64,000 nt of DNA from Aplidium turbinatum (Eukaryota > Chordata > Ascidiacea > Aplousobranchia > Polyclinidae), in assembly GCA_918807975.1 (NCBI GenBank), contig OU964932.1, forward strand, positions 12,617,501 through 12,681,500. Reading direction: 5' to 3'. Made by a program: the position numbers and the translations under genes. Of this stretch, positions 26,053 through 37,460 are shown one piece after another; position 1 is the first letter of the stretch; every line of letters begins with the position of its first letter. The notes beneath the pieces were generated by a model. That model was not told the DNA's origin. It did not search any database and worked only from the letters and a program-made list of their open reading frames with translations.

Positions 26053-28506
26053 GTAGGTCCAGAGTTCAATTTATAATTGCCATCTTGGTTCAACAATGTC
26101 AGCAATTTAACGTCATCAGAAAATGAAACATTCAAATCATTGAGTGATTGCAACACAGTCCATTTTTGAAAACTGGTAAGATTATCTGAAAAAGAAATAT
26201 TAAAAGTCATTAAATAATTATCATACCTTTTCAAGATCGGGTGGGCAAAATATATTATATACAAGTGTTAATGCTTGGAATCAAGTACGACAATAAAAGA
26301 AGATAAAATATATAATATAAAGATAAGCACAGGCATCAACAAAAACTATCAATCATACTGTGCTTTGAATCGAAAGGTAAGAGTGAGAAACTGAAAGCAT
26401 GTAACGAGATGACTATGTTTCACTAAAATATAAAGCAAATTAAATGCACGAATACACACATTTTTGTACAAACATTAGTCGAGAAAATGCTATTTTTAAA
26501 ACAGCCTACCTGAATTACACTTGATTTTTTTTATTGCAGTATATATGGCATTTTTGTTAGGATAGTGAAGATAGGCAAGAGACTGGAGTGCTTTTATTGC
26601 TTTGTCCAAATGACTTTTTTCTTCGCCATGTTTATAAGTTTGTAAGGATGTGTTGAGGCATTCTGATAAGCATTTTTTCAACGGTGGTGAAGCTAAAAAA
26701 AAAATAGTGTTGAAAAATAATATTGCTAGCAATCTTCCATATGGGATTGCAGTTGGAAATGCTAAGTGAAAAAATCTCCTATTCAGTGGCTGAAGCTGAT
26801 ACAGTATCATATCATTCAGGACCATTTTAGCTACAACACGTTTAATAAAAACAAACTACCGTACTGTTACAATTTAACAGTCAAATTTATGAAATTTATT
26901 GTTCAGAATAAAACACAAAATCTTTACAAGTACCGTAGCCATAAGCAGTTGTGAAGTTGTTTGATTAAATTATGATACCAATTACTTTGGCAATAAAATT
27001 TGGTAAACCAAAACATATTTTACTACAAAAACAAGTATTTCTAGAACAAATTCTCATTGAATGAATTCTAACTTCTAAGTTCTAACCTTTTCTTCCGAAA
27101 GCTTTGCAAAGGCTGTAGGGTAGCACAATAGGATCAGATGCAGATCGAACAAAAAATCTTTCATCTTTTGCTAGATTTTCCAAGTGCATGAGTAACCCAG
27201 CGAGAAGAGTTTCCATTTCTGGTGTGTTTGTGTTGCGACTTTTCAATGCAGCGTAACAGATGGCTACATCCTGCAACCAATGAGTAGTTAGATGAGCAGC
27301 ACTGGGATGTCGCAGCGGATAAGGTGCTCGCTTTCCAATTATGGAATCCTGGTTCAACTCCTGGCTTAAGCTGGTTGTTGAAAAAGACCACTCACATCTA
27401 CACAGGGTGTAATAAATTGGGTGGACATAGTTGCTGAAGGAAAGGCGACCGAGAGAAAGGATCTGCTCGTCTCCCGATGCTTGGATCAAGTATTGGACTC
27501 ACCACATATGAAGATTATGGACAAGGATTGAGTATAGAGTTTTACAAGTCCAAGCCTACATAAGTGGTTTAAGTATGTGTATGCAACAAGTACCGGTACG
27601 TGAAACTACCAGGATTAAGTTCTCAAAAAAGCTTTCTAAGTTCAAAGATAAAGATTCCAACAACTAGTCTACACTGCAAAAAATAGAAAATATTGAAACA
27701 ATTTCTTCAATTGTTTTTGCTATATTATGAAACATCAAATAAAAATATTAGATCAATTTGAATGATACATTGATAAAAATGAAGGATATGAAAATAACAA
27801 GTAATGATACAAAATCCTAGTAAAATATCATGGCTTACTAACCAAAATATTAACTAGTGAAAGACTAGGCTATCAAAAGCACATACATCAGCCTACGCTA
27901 CACATTGTAGCAATTCTATATAAATAAGTCAAATGTTCTCACCTTGGGGAAAAAATTGTTTATTTTGTTCTTTAAAATTTCTACTGTGTGCTTGATAATA
28001 AAACTTGTGCTTGGAACTTTTAATTTAGTAAGACAGTAAAAAAAGTTAACCAAATCTCTAGAGTTCAATTGAGCGGAAACAGCCATTGTTTTTTTCAATA
28101 GCAAATAAAATCGCTTATCATTGATAACACTATGAGTATCTTGTATGGTGTACTGCTTTGAAAAAATCCCCAATAGTTTACTAAGATGGTAATAATACAA
28201 CATAAGCTCATCATTCCAAAGTCTATCAGCTTGATACATGCTTTCAATCAACACAAAAACATCCTCCACTGAATCACAAGCTTCCAACATTGCATGTGTT
28301 GTTAAAACATTCGTCTGCTGTTGTCGAGGCTCCAATAGAAATATTTGCTTGTTTACATATTCACTTAACTCAGAAAGGTTCATCTTGTCTTTATTAAATC
28401 GCCTTGTGTTGTCAACTTGAAAATATTTTACTGGATAAAATAAAGAACATCCAGCAGTGCAGACAGGAATAAAATATAATGCTTTCGGTAGCAAGTGCCT
28501 CAGCAT
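26053..28506 (-). CDS. FASTKD-family mitochondrial protein, 3' end unresolved
   Basis: FAST-kinase-domain proteins act on mitochondrial RNA. Four minus-strand exons join in phase: 28506-27943, 27270-27087, 26692-26510 and 26185-26053, about 354 residues. The start gives MLRHLLPKALYFIPVC, a basic and hydrophobic leader that suits mitochondrial import. The helical-repeat style then follows: NDKRFYLLLKKTM, LNSRDLVNFFYCLTKLKVPS, LAYLHYPNKNAIYTAIKKI, TVLQSLNDLNVSFSDDVKLL. The second of these is typical of the family. The FAST_2 and RAP domains are not found with confidence. Candidate open stretches on the minus strand at about 25563-25711 (reading TYDWLSNCPTMHVPFCSETK) and 25330-25410 may be later exons but do not join cleanly from the last exon by eye. 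The specific paralogue is not assigned. An SINE sits in intron 1. Confidence 0.68.
27303..27450 (+). mobile_element. tRNA-derived SINE in FASTKD intron 1
   Basis: ATGTCGCAGCGGATAAGGTG (A box region) and CCTGGTTCAACTCCTGGC (B box) are followed by CTGGTTGTTGA and GGTGGACATAGTTGCTGAAG. It belongs to the same family as 10317-10500. Its right edge lies near 27450-27540. Confidence 0.65.
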
Positions 28507-28848
28507 GATTACAAATCAAAAAAGTCCAAAAACACCTAAACGTCAACCCTAAAAAACAACGAGATGTCCATAAAGACTAAAGAGATCATTATTTAGGCAA
28601 ATTAATATTCACTTGATTTAGGCAATTTAATATATGTATAGTGAGTACCTATATACCATATCAATAAAAACAGAACAATGACTTGATAAGCAGTTTCAGT
28701 TAATGTATTTATAGCCTAATTCTGCAAATTTTGATATGGAAAGCCAACTAAAGAAGCACAGAACTCACAAACACTGGGGTAGTTACTCTAAAACTTTGGG
28801 ATGAACCAATTATTTTGACGTTAAGTACCGGTACACAATACTTTAGGG

Positions 28849-29017
28849 CAGTGTTTCTCAACCTTTTTTGGCCCAACGCCCCCTTTTTTAACTGGCAAAG
28901 TTTATGAACTGGCAAAGTTAAACCAGAATGCCCCCTAGTAATCAAAACGCCTCCTTTAATCCGAAGTAATCATAACGCCCCCCTGCAAAATCAAAACGCC
29001 CCCGTTGAGAACCACTG
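28849..29017. mobile_element. Short hAT-type MITE
   Basis: Ends CAGTGTTTCTCAACC and GGTTGAGAACCACTG (one base changed) are inverted, with the perfect duplication CTTTAGGG (28841-28848, 29018-29025). Inside, AACGCCCCC recurs five times. 169 bp, just upstream of the FASTKD gene. Confidence 0.88.
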
Positions 29018-29403
29018 CTTTAGGGCATTGCCTATCCATGCAAACAATGACAAAAAATGCTTTGTTAGTAAACTAATTTAATAATTCAAAAGTAAAGTAC
29101 CCTACTACAACTGAACTGAAACAACAAATGAACTGAACTAAAGTAACTAGCTTTTATCGATAGGATATAAAATCCACTTTTTCAAACAATTATTTCATCT
29201 AAAACTGATATATTAAGCTGGCTAAACATTAAAATTCAAAATCGCAATAAAAAAACATATATATATATTATTATATTTAAACAAATCAAACCTCTCACAC
29301 TGTTTTCGAAAATAAACTGTATAATATATAGCCTACTCACTTCACTGGTTCAATTGTAATGTCCATACCATGAATTACTGCAGACCAAAAGTTACCAATA
29401 CTA

Positions 29404-29456
29404 TATGCACACATTGAATCAATGTAAAAATGATGAATTTTTGCTGTCTGGGTAAA
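29404..29456. repeat. Half copy of ACGTCTG foldback repeat
   Basis: TTGAATCAATGTAAAAATG then ATTTTTGCTGTCTGGG, the right half of the family. Confidence 0.55.
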
Positions 29457-29742
29457 AACAGGTTTATTTCGTAAAGTTGCCAAATACTTTACCTATGAAT
29501 TTCCAGGTGTAGGGTATTTTAAGTTAAGTGTTCCAAAACGTCAACTGAAGAAATTAAAATTACAGTATCTCTATTTGCCAAAATGAAACAAAAATTATGC
29601 TTTACACAAAAAATCTTGAAGTTTTCAAACTTAGATGAGTGGCAGAGAGAGAAATCGCTAACAAATGAATGATGCTCAAAGTTCTGGTTCAGTGTGACAT
29701 AATCACATTGTTTTCATAAATTGTGCCATAGCCTATGAACAG

Positions 29743-29835
29743 GGCCATGATAACCGACCTCCGTACCTTCAGGCCGGAGGAAAGGGCCCACAGCTGATTA
29801 GGGGCCCACTCATAGTAATCTGTTCAATGTTTTTT
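29743..29835. repeat. Fragment of CAGGGCC repeat
   Basis: CAGGGCCATGATAACCGACC and GGGGCCCACTCATAGTAATC match the left part of the element at 12732. Confidence 0.5.
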
Positions 29836-29948
29836 GACTACTAAAAAAAAAAAAGTTACCACAGAAGCTCAATAATCAATAGCTTAAATCATGCAAGACT
29901 GTATTTAATGCTTTCTAAACCTTCGACTATGGGCTTACCTTTACCCAG

Positions 29949-30088
29949 TGATGTACGCGCATACAAAAAATATTGACGCCGTCAGAGTAGGCTAAACGCA
30001 AACGTTCGAAAAATCATACGCCGTATGCGTCAACTTAACTTGTAAAAAAAGTTGGCGGCGTCAGCGCATACACTAGCGCATACACTTT
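29949..30088. mobile_element. MITE of the TGATGTACGCGCATAC family, short copy
   Basis: It begins AGTGATGTACGCGCATAC, followed by ATTGACGCCGTCAG. Inverted GCGCATAC units lie at the other end. The same start appears inverted at 48125-48168 and the interior CAACTTTTTTTACAAGTTA at 45999. Confidence 0.6.
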
Positions 30089-30089
30089 A

Positions 30090-30275
30090 CGATAATTGCC
30101 TCTACCCAGTGATCGATTTCGAGTAATGGGTAGTACCAAATTTAAGTCATAAGTAGAGTAGACAACCGGAAACAGACATTGCCGTCGGCTGCAGCGTGGG
30201 TCAGGTGTACGTCGGAAGGCGTACACCGATGCATAGCGCTCAAGTCCGCTTTCCCGCAATGCAGGATAAAGATAA
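30090..30275 (-). mobile_element. SINE-like repeat (CCTGCATTGCGGGAAAGC family)
   Basis: On the minus strand it runs from TATCCTGCATTGCGGGAAAG through GACTTGAGCGCTATGCATCG to ATCACTGGGTAGAGGCAATT. Plus-strand copies are at 49139-49333 and 49878-49993. No coding potential; short frames across it are shared by all three copies by chance. Confidence 0.75.
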
Positions 30276-30644
30276 AACAAACAAAAACAAACAAAAAAAC
30301 AATAAAAATTGAACAATGCCGATCAAGCGGCGTTGAAAGGATACACATTTTGTTTGAAGTTATGCATGATTGAGCAACAGTTCTGAGTTAGCACTTAGCA
30401 GATAGTACTCCTCAGCAGGCTTTCTTTACAAAAATAATGTATTTTATGTGTAGAAAGATATAATGATTGGGCCGAGATAGGCCTACTCAAAACCCAATCA
30501 TTCTTTTGGTGTGTGAGTACTGATTAGGCAACGAAAGTTCGTTACCGAACTTACCGGTATGCGGCATCAGCTATCATTCCAAGCAGACTTTGTTTAGGTC
30601 TGTGACACAAACTGACCAGTGACGAATAATAAAGTTTACTCAAA

Positions 30645-31760
30645 TCAGTTCAGTTCAGTTTATTTTTTGTTTTGTTGGCGAAAAAGAAAGACACAAAAAG
30701 CAAAAACACAATAAACACAAATAATTCGCGCAACAAGGATGGCAGCGAAAGACCAAAAGGTCACCAAAGTCAGCTGCCACCCAAACATTTAAACAAAAGA
30801 CCCAAAATTAAGAACATTAACACATATGGTATATAATAAATAGCATAATACCAGCACTTTAATTTGTAAAAATTAACAATGGAATTAACAATACATTAAC
30901 AATGGAATAACACAGGGCAACATAAAAAAAATATTGTAAAGAGAAATAAGCGGATGATGCGTTTCAGGAGTGATCATTGTGCAAATTCTTTAATAAACAT
31001 TTATATTTAAATTTAAAAACATTGTAAGACTTTTCTTTTATTTCTTTTGGTACTTGATTCCATAGTTTCACTCCATTAAAACATAGCATCTTCTTACCAG
31101 AGTTTGACGTTGTAGAAGGCAAATATAAATCATTTTTTTGGTTCTGACGGGTTTTATGATGGTGAATTTCATTTACAAAAATAAAGCAGCCAGCAAAGGC
31201 CCGGGGCAGCATTTTGTGCACATATTTGTACATAAATTTTGCAGTTTCTAATTTAATAATATCGTCAATTCTGAGCACATTAAATTGGTGATAAAGAACA
31301 GTTGTATTTGTTGACCTCGGCAAAAATAAGCAGGATCGAATGAACTTGTTTTGTAACACTTGTAGTGGAACAAGCAATGTAGAGTTAGCTCGTCCTCAAT
31401 TTATAACCGAGTATTGGATCTTGGATTGAAACAAAGCATAATATAAAGCCCGTAATACTGTTAAAAGGGCAATGTATCTCAGCTTAAATGCTATGCCGCA
31501 GACCTTTGCAAGCTGCTTTCTAAGATTAATAATATGACTATCCCATGTCAATCGCTCATCCAAAGTTACACCTAGATAGTTTATACATTTCTTCCTTTCG
31601 ATGGATCGGCCACTAATGGACAGACTAAAATTTTCTGCTGCACTTTTTCTGTTGCAGAGGATCATATAAGTAGTTTTACTATAATTTAATGAAAGTTTAT
31701 TGGATTTCATCCACACATCAATTTTTTCTATTTCTCTATTGACATTTTTTTGGTAGAAAG
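30645..31760 (-). mobile_element. LINE 3' end, CR1/L2-like, truncated
   Basis: The minus strand encodes the thumb and C-terminal part of a non-LTR reverse transcriptase. It reads WMKSNKLSLNYSKTTYMI, then INYLGVTLDERLTWDSHI, LRALYYALFQSKIQYSVI, and after it VLQNKFIRSC and DDIIKLETAKFMYKYV, ending near PKEIKEKSYNVFKF. One in-frame stop (31396-31398) splits an otherwise continuous frame where relatives usually have Trp. The 5' part of RT and the endonuclease are absent (breakpoint near 31757). The 3' end is a short tandem of ACTGA units near 30645, as CR1/L2 elements often show. Dead copy. Confidence 0.82.
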
Positions 31761-31984
31761 TTATGATAGGCCTAGGCCTAGTGAGTACTAGGTTAGCTCA
31801 AACAACCAAAACCCTATCATTCTTGGGTGCCAGATGTTTCGTCCCGATGTTTCGGCCCTACAAGTCATCGGCTAGTTTGGTGGAAAGTGCGAATTTGAGA
31901 GTGGCAAAACACCGTAACCAAAAAGAAGTTTTATTCGAAGTCGGCATGTAGGCCTACTGTATAAGTATATATAGCTGCATATTA

Positions 31985-32265
31985 GACTGTAGCTAACCCT
32001 AACCCGAGCGATCGCACGCACGCCGCAACCGCGCGACGACGGCAGTGCCCTTTTCATGGGAGACAAGACGAATCACAGACCAGAAGGCTTACTCTCAACA
32101 AATCGTAGGTAAAATATTGCTCTAGCGATCACGACAACCGGTCTTCAACTAGATTGTTTGTCAATGATTCGGCGGCGACCGACCCGAACAGCCTCTCCGC
32201 AGCTCCGCCGAAAGAAAGACAACCGCCGGACCGCCCTCTTCGCCCGCTCCGGACCGACCATTCAA
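31985..32265. other. GC- and CpG-rich tract, function unknown
   Basis: A sharply different composition in an AT-rich region: CGATCGCACGCACGCCGCAA, CGGCGGCGACCGACCCGAAC, CCGCCGGACCGCCCTCTTCG. No convincing open frame or RNA fold seen. It could be a CpG-rich regulatory patch or the core of a repeat. Confidence 0.4.
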
Positions 32266-32321
32266 AACAAGTTTTTACAATTTAGAAAATAATATTTAGC
32301 AATTCTAAACAATATTTCAGG

Positions 32322-32600
32322 TTAGGGTACTTTTGTAATTGGCCTGATTACTGAATTATGTATCCAATATTTCATAAAAACTGTTCCTCTTCCTCTGCTG
32401 ATCAAACCAAGCATGATGTTTTTTTCCATTAATTTGCTTCTCATTATGTGGCCAAAATATAACAGTTTTTGCCTGACGATTCTAGCTTCTAGGGAAATGT
32501 CCGGTTTAATTTGTTCGAGAATTTTCTCATTTGTTACTTTGACTGTCCAAGGAACACGCAGTAACCTTCTATCTGTTTTGTTCATGTTTCGCATCCGTAA
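32322..32600 (-). mobile_element. RTE-like LINE C-terminal fragment
   Basis: The minus strand reads TDRRLLRVPWTVKVTNEKIL, then RQKLLYFGHIMRSKLMEKNI and SRGRGT. This is the C-terminal block common to RTE/BovB-type endonuclease-reverse transcriptases (RR-LRVPW...N..IL...YFGHIMR). 5'-truncated and 3'-truncated; no catalytic RT part remains. Confidence 0.72.
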
Positions 32601-34624
32601 GTTGCAATTGGAAATATAATAGTTTTGATCAGCTTATTTTTTGTTTTCTCTTTTTTGTTTCTTTGGCACTGCATGCAAAGAATTCAAATTTGGAGGAGTT
32701 GGGAAATAAACTCAGTCAGGTGATTGTCCCCATGGCTAAATTCTTAGAGGCAACACTGGTAGGCAGTTTAAAATCAGATACTAGATTTGTATTTTTTTGA
32801 ATTGCGTTTAATATCGATTAGTCTATTCTATATTCTCTACTTTTTTCAAAGGCTATCGAAATCGGATATGTCTCTACTTTTTTGTTTGACTATCGATATC
32901 GATTTATTCCCTACTTTTTTCAATATCGACTTGCAACCCTGATCGTATGTTATTAAGTAGAATTAAAGGCTTGAATAAAGTTGCAAAACAATCGAATAAA
33001 GAATATCGATTCAGTCAAAAAAAAGTAAAGAAAAACCATAAACGATATTGGCGGAAGAAAGAAAAGACTATGACGTAATCGATATTGAAAAAGTAGAGAA
33101 TAGCGCTATCGAATAGCGATTTGGAACCGATACTTGCAACCCTGCCAAGGGGTCCACTCATATTTAGTTCATGCAGCTTTTTTCGGCTTGGAATTTTACA
33201 TTTTTGTGAAATTTTTTTGCTCGCTCATCTACATTTTGTTCATCTCGGTGATATTGGGCAACCATAGCTAGGCATTAAGGAAGGGAAAAGTTTTTTGTGT
33301 TCAAAAAAACTAACAAAATAATGCAATACTCTGAAATAAACACTGCTCACTCAAAAACCCTAGTAAATTGATAATTAAATTTGATAAATTCTAATGTGAG
33401 TAGAGATAAATTATGAAGTGAAATGCTATCGGTGAAGGTGGGTAATACATCACGTAAATTTTCGAAGTTCTAACCTGCTGAAAGGCTACACACTAGGCCA
33501 CACAAACTTTCAAGAAAAGAAATTATTGAAATCCTTCTGTGGTTGTGAATACAATGTTTTTGAAATGGTTATAGTTATGCCATGTTAGACTGTCATAACT
33601 AGGGGCCGCTATGTTACGGACAATTTTCACCAAATCAAACGTCATATAAAAACCGTTATGGTCTACTTAACCTAGTTGGCATCTTACGTCATGGAAATTG
33701 CTAGAAAATGTCCAAATATTGCACCATCGTTCGTAAGACCTGATGAAACATTGCATCACCACCTTTGAACACCTGTTTGAATTGCGTGACAATGTCTTTC
33801 TCATTATTGCGTCACAGTTACTGTTACGTGAGTTTGAGATATCGCAAATTATTCTAGTCATTCGTAAAATGGTTGCTTGAAAGTTGGAGGCATATTTAAC
33901 TGTTTGCTTAATGCTTGCCAGCTGGATAAAATTTCCGTCTTTTATCTAAGTAGTTTGTTGTAGTGACAAGTTTTAGTGGTGTACGGTGTTGCATCCCAAT
34001 TTCGACAGCCGTGGGCTATTTTTTACAGAAATACACTTCTCGAATAGACGTTTCCTGAAGAGTGTTTCTTTTCGGTCATTACATACAGACGAACGGATCC
34101 GGGAACTTTATGTTACAATTTTCCCACGAAGAGATTATGGTTTCCCGTTGTGACCAATGGTACCGTAGGCCAACTGAAATTTTAAACAAAACTTCTACCC
34201 CATCCAATTTTAATTTGATGAATTTGTTTACATACAAAGTGTGCATCTTGCTAAAAAAATTATTGCTCTTAAAAATCAAAATGCATAAAAAGTGACATAA
34301 ACACGTTTATGCTAGTCAAAAAATTTTTTTTTTGGAGCGGGGCAAGTCTCCCACACCCTTTTTAAGCTTTACTTTATCGGAAATTAAGTTTTGCATTGTT
34401 TATCAATTTTACTTCGAACTCTGGTTCTTTCCCAACTTTTTTCCAGATTTTCTTGGGCATTGTCAGAAATCGGAATAGCCTATTAACTATTTTTTCCTAT
34501 GAAATCTTCAAAGTTGTTTACTCTTAGCTAGGCTATAGGGTAATGAAAATGTAAATTTTCCCCCCACATTGGAAGAGCTTACCGCCTTGAACGCTTTCTG
34601 GTCATATTTTTTAGGAGCAATCAC

Positions 34625-34686
34625 CAAACATAGGGGCCGCTGGTGGATTTCGGGGAGGGGGGCGAGATAGAGCACACTCGGCCCTG
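34625..34686. repeat. Right-end fragment of CAGGGCC repeat
   Basis: AACATAGGGGCCGCTGGTGG, ATTTCGGGGAGGGGGGCGAG and CACTCGGCCCTG parallel the right end of the element at 12732. Confidence 0.45.
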
Positions 34687-34913
34687 ATAATACCAAAACA
34701 CTTTCTTTCATTTGGAAATGAGAGGGATATTTATGCCAGTCAAGTAAAATGTTTTTATAGTGTTTAAAAAAGTTTATATGCAAAGTTTTTTATTGTGTAG
34801 GCTATATAGTTAATTTCAGTCCAAATTTTGGTCTGTCGATACTCGATAAGTAGCAAGTTTTGTGCAAAGGCATTGTTTATTTGAGGAAGGAAAAACACAG
34901 CTTTATCTAAGGG

Positions 34914-35245
34914 TCAGGTGTTATGAGAGTGTTCTGAATTTTGGTAAAGTGTTCTTGAAAAAACGTTTGGAAGATATGGTTGTTGATGAGTTGATGCATG
35001 AATTTGGCAAGTTCAATTTGTAAATATCTTCCCGTTTTAAATATTGTAATGACTTGTATAAATTATTGAAAGGACAAAATTTAGTATTTCTTGCTATCGT
35101 GGAAATAACACCATTGTGTCTAACATCAACCCCATTTAAGTAACGTAGCGGCTGTTCCCCAGCTAATGATTCCACATTATACACAATGAATGCATGCAAT
35201 GAATGCAAAACTGTAAAAAGCTTTAAATCAAAAATGAACAAGCTA
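34914..35245 (-). mobile_element. LINE fragment, CR1/L2-like
   Basis: The minus strand shows NTKFCPFNNLYKSLQYLKRE followed by DIYKL and then, in a neighbouring frame, ELAKFMHQLINNHI. This parallels the C-terminal block at 31000-31300 (LETAKFMYKYV). At least one frameshift; no domain is intact. Confidence 0.55.
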
Positions 35246-36031
35246 AATCTTCCTTGAAATAATCCTATCTAAGTATAACATACACCAAACTTACTAATAT
35301 TTTTTTTTTTTTGCCCAGAAATGATAGGCCAATGTGTGTAGATTTATTAGCAAAATAGTAAGGTTGTAAGTACTCCTACTGGCCTTCTGGTTCTTGTGTT
35401 TTTTGTCCACAGAAGTTCTACAGAGTCTGCAGAAGTTTTTCCATCCTCTTCGACCAATCACCATCTTTCGATGAAGCGGTGGCCATGTGCTCCAACCAGT
35501 TGTTTTATATCAATATCTTGGACTGGATCGTCATGCTATTGTCTGATTGTTTATCTATTTTTCTAACATGCCGAATTGGATTTTTTTTTTTTTTCTTTCA
35601 CTTTTGTTATGTTTTAACGTGTAAAACATACGGTAGCCTAGGGAACGTTCAAATATTACGTAACGCCTTCGAGGGGGAGGGGGGGTTTATGCAAAGCGTT
35701 ACGTTAGCGTCACATCGGGGGGGGGGGATTCAAGCAAAACGTTACGTAACGCTTTCGAGTACGGAATGCAGTGGCGTACGCAGGGGGGGCCATTGGGCCA
35801 TGCCCCCTCCCCCCCTAAAAATGTTTTAGTAGTTAACGACGTAGATTAAGGCATTTAATATGTTTTGCATTGCTCTGTCAAAGCAATTACTGTAACAGTG
35901 TTGTTTTATAGACTAAGCCAATACGAAATACATGGCCCAATCCACCTACCCCACCCCAGGTATGCCAATGTAGCATAGTGTTCTGTAAGCCCACTATAGT
36001 GATCAGTGAGAAAGAAATGGATAAAGTCTAA

Positions 36032-36308
36032 GGGAACGTTCAAATATTACGTAACGCATTTTTTCCGAATTTTTGACCCCCCCCCCTCCCCCATGTAACG
36101 CCAACGTAACGCTTTTTTCAATCCCCCCCTCCCCCATGTAACGCTTTTTCACTACGAATTCAGCACAAAAAACTACCATTTCGTACTCGAAAGCGTTACG
36201 TAACGTTTTGCTTGAACCCCCTCCCCCCCGATGTGACGCTAACGTAACGCTTTGCATACCCCCCCCCCCCTCCCCCTCGAAGGCGTTACGTAATATTTGA
36301 ACGTTCCC
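36032..36308 (-). mobile_element. GGGAACGTT foldback MITE, complete inverted copy
   Basis: Reads as the reverse complement of the split copy around it, block for block (GCGTTACGTTAGCG, CATTTCGTACTCGAAAGCGT on the plus strand). Ends GGGAACGTT and AACGTTCCC; TAA on both sides suggests a 2-3 bp target duplication. Confidence 0.85.
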
Positions 36309-36361
36309 TAAACTAAAACCATTACTGGGATATCATGAAGACGTCTGAGATATCAATGGCC

Positions 36362-36854
36362 AGTGGCATAGCCAAGGGGGGGGGGTCGGGCCTTGGGGGT
36401 TACCGCGTGTGACGTCACGATATTGAGAATGATGCTTTCAGTCTCTTTATGCTTGGGAATGATGCTTTCAGTCTAAAAAAAACTAGCCTAATTTTAAACA
36501 AAACTGCATTAAAAGAGCGAGTTTTGCCAATACCAAACATCTCAGCCAGGAATTAACAACAAGAAAACATAGAGAACATAGAGACTTAGCTTTATTTCCG
36601 AAAAATGCCGAAGAAAACATGATCTTATCCTTTTGCTGTGCCACCTGACAGCACCATTTTACAGGAATATTCATACCCACATTTTTGTTGAAAATGCTCT
36701 CAGAATGCACCAAATTCAAAGTAATTTTTCAAAATTTTCTGGGGGTGGCCCCCCAGACCCCCCGCCGCTGGGTGTCGTCTTAAGCCAAAACGCCGTCGGG
36801 CTTCGCCCGCCGGTCGTCAAAAACCCTCCTTTCAAAATTCCTGGCTACGCTACA
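36362..36854. mobile_element. GTGGCGTAGCCA-family hAT MITE, nested
   Basis: Starts CAGTGGCATAGCCAAGG and ends CTGGCTACGCTACA. The interior matches 11688-12145 (GACGTCACGATATTGAGAAT, CTCAGAATGCACCAAATTC), with one internal short duplication of the ATGATGCTTTCAGTCT block. Confidence 0.8.
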
Positions 36855-37102
36855 CTCAAATGGCCCCCCCCCCCCCTTGAGAAAATCCTGCGTACGCCAC
36901 TGACGGAATGGTAGTTTTTTGTGCTGAATTCGTAGTGAAAAAGCGTTACATGAGGGAGGGGGAATTGAAAAAAGCGTTACGTTGGCGTTACATGGGGGAG
37001 GGGGGGGGGGGGGCAAAAATTCGAAAAAAAAGCGTTACGTAATATTTGAACGTTCCCCTAACCCAAATTTATCATATTATTGTGACATGCCACTACTACA
37101 TC

Positions 37103-37370
37103 CAGGCCCGGATTTAGGGGGGGGCAGAGGGGGCAGTTGCCCCGGGCCCCCCGACTTTTGAAGGGCCCCCCTATGTAGTTAAAATGTGATTTGTGTTATT
37201 TTTTTTCCTTTTGGCCTTTAAAGTTTCTGCAAAATGCTGTGCAGTACTGGACTGATGCTACTGTAGACGTAGAGATGGTTTTTCGCGCCGTAGGCGCAAA
37301 AAATTTTTTTTGCGTGGGGGCCCCCCGATCTAAAAGTGCCCCGGGCCCCCATCAGCTAAATCCGGCCCTG
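37103..37370. mobile_element. hAT-type MITE with CAGGCCCGGATTTA ends
   Basis: CAGGCCCGGATTTAGGGGGG and CTAAATCCGGCCCTG are inverted; the duplication ACTACATC is perfect (37095-37102, 37371-37378). Subterminal GGGGCCCCCC-type runs. 268 bp. Confidence 0.9.
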
Positions 37371-37379
37371 ACTACATCC

Positions 37380-37460
37380 CAGCTGGAGATGCCTGTCGTT
37401 TTTGCATTAATTCAACGTTTGCTAACGTTGGATCAGTGTGGAGGTGACGAGTTTAGCTGA
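37380..37460. repeat. Diverged ACGTCTG-family foldback repeat
   Basis: Inverted halves around TTCAACGTTTGCTAACGTTG, with CCCAGCTGGAGATGCCTG on the left and GTTTAGCTGACTGGGG on the right. Confidence 0.5.

Larger units (their letters stand above)
35769..36902. mobile_element. hAT-type element hosting two further insertions
   Basis: Ends CAGTGGCGTACGCAGG and CCTGCGTACGCCACTG are perfectly inverted, and the duplication ACGGAATG is perfect (35761-35768, 36903-36910). Within it lie a whole GGGAACGTT MITE (36032-36308) and a GTGGCGTAGCCA-family hAT MITE (36362-36854). Confidence 0.9.
35641..37058. mobile_element. GGGAACGTTCAAATATT foldback MITE split by a hAT insertion
   Basis: The left part 35641-35768 begins GGGAACGTTCAAATATTACG and the right part 36911-37058 ends TAATATTTGAACGTTCCCC. 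Between them sits the hAT element 35769-36902 with its 8-bp duplication, so the two parts were once one element of about 270 bp. TA lies at both outer edges. It is made of repeated GCGTTACG and G-run blocks. Confidence 0.85.
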
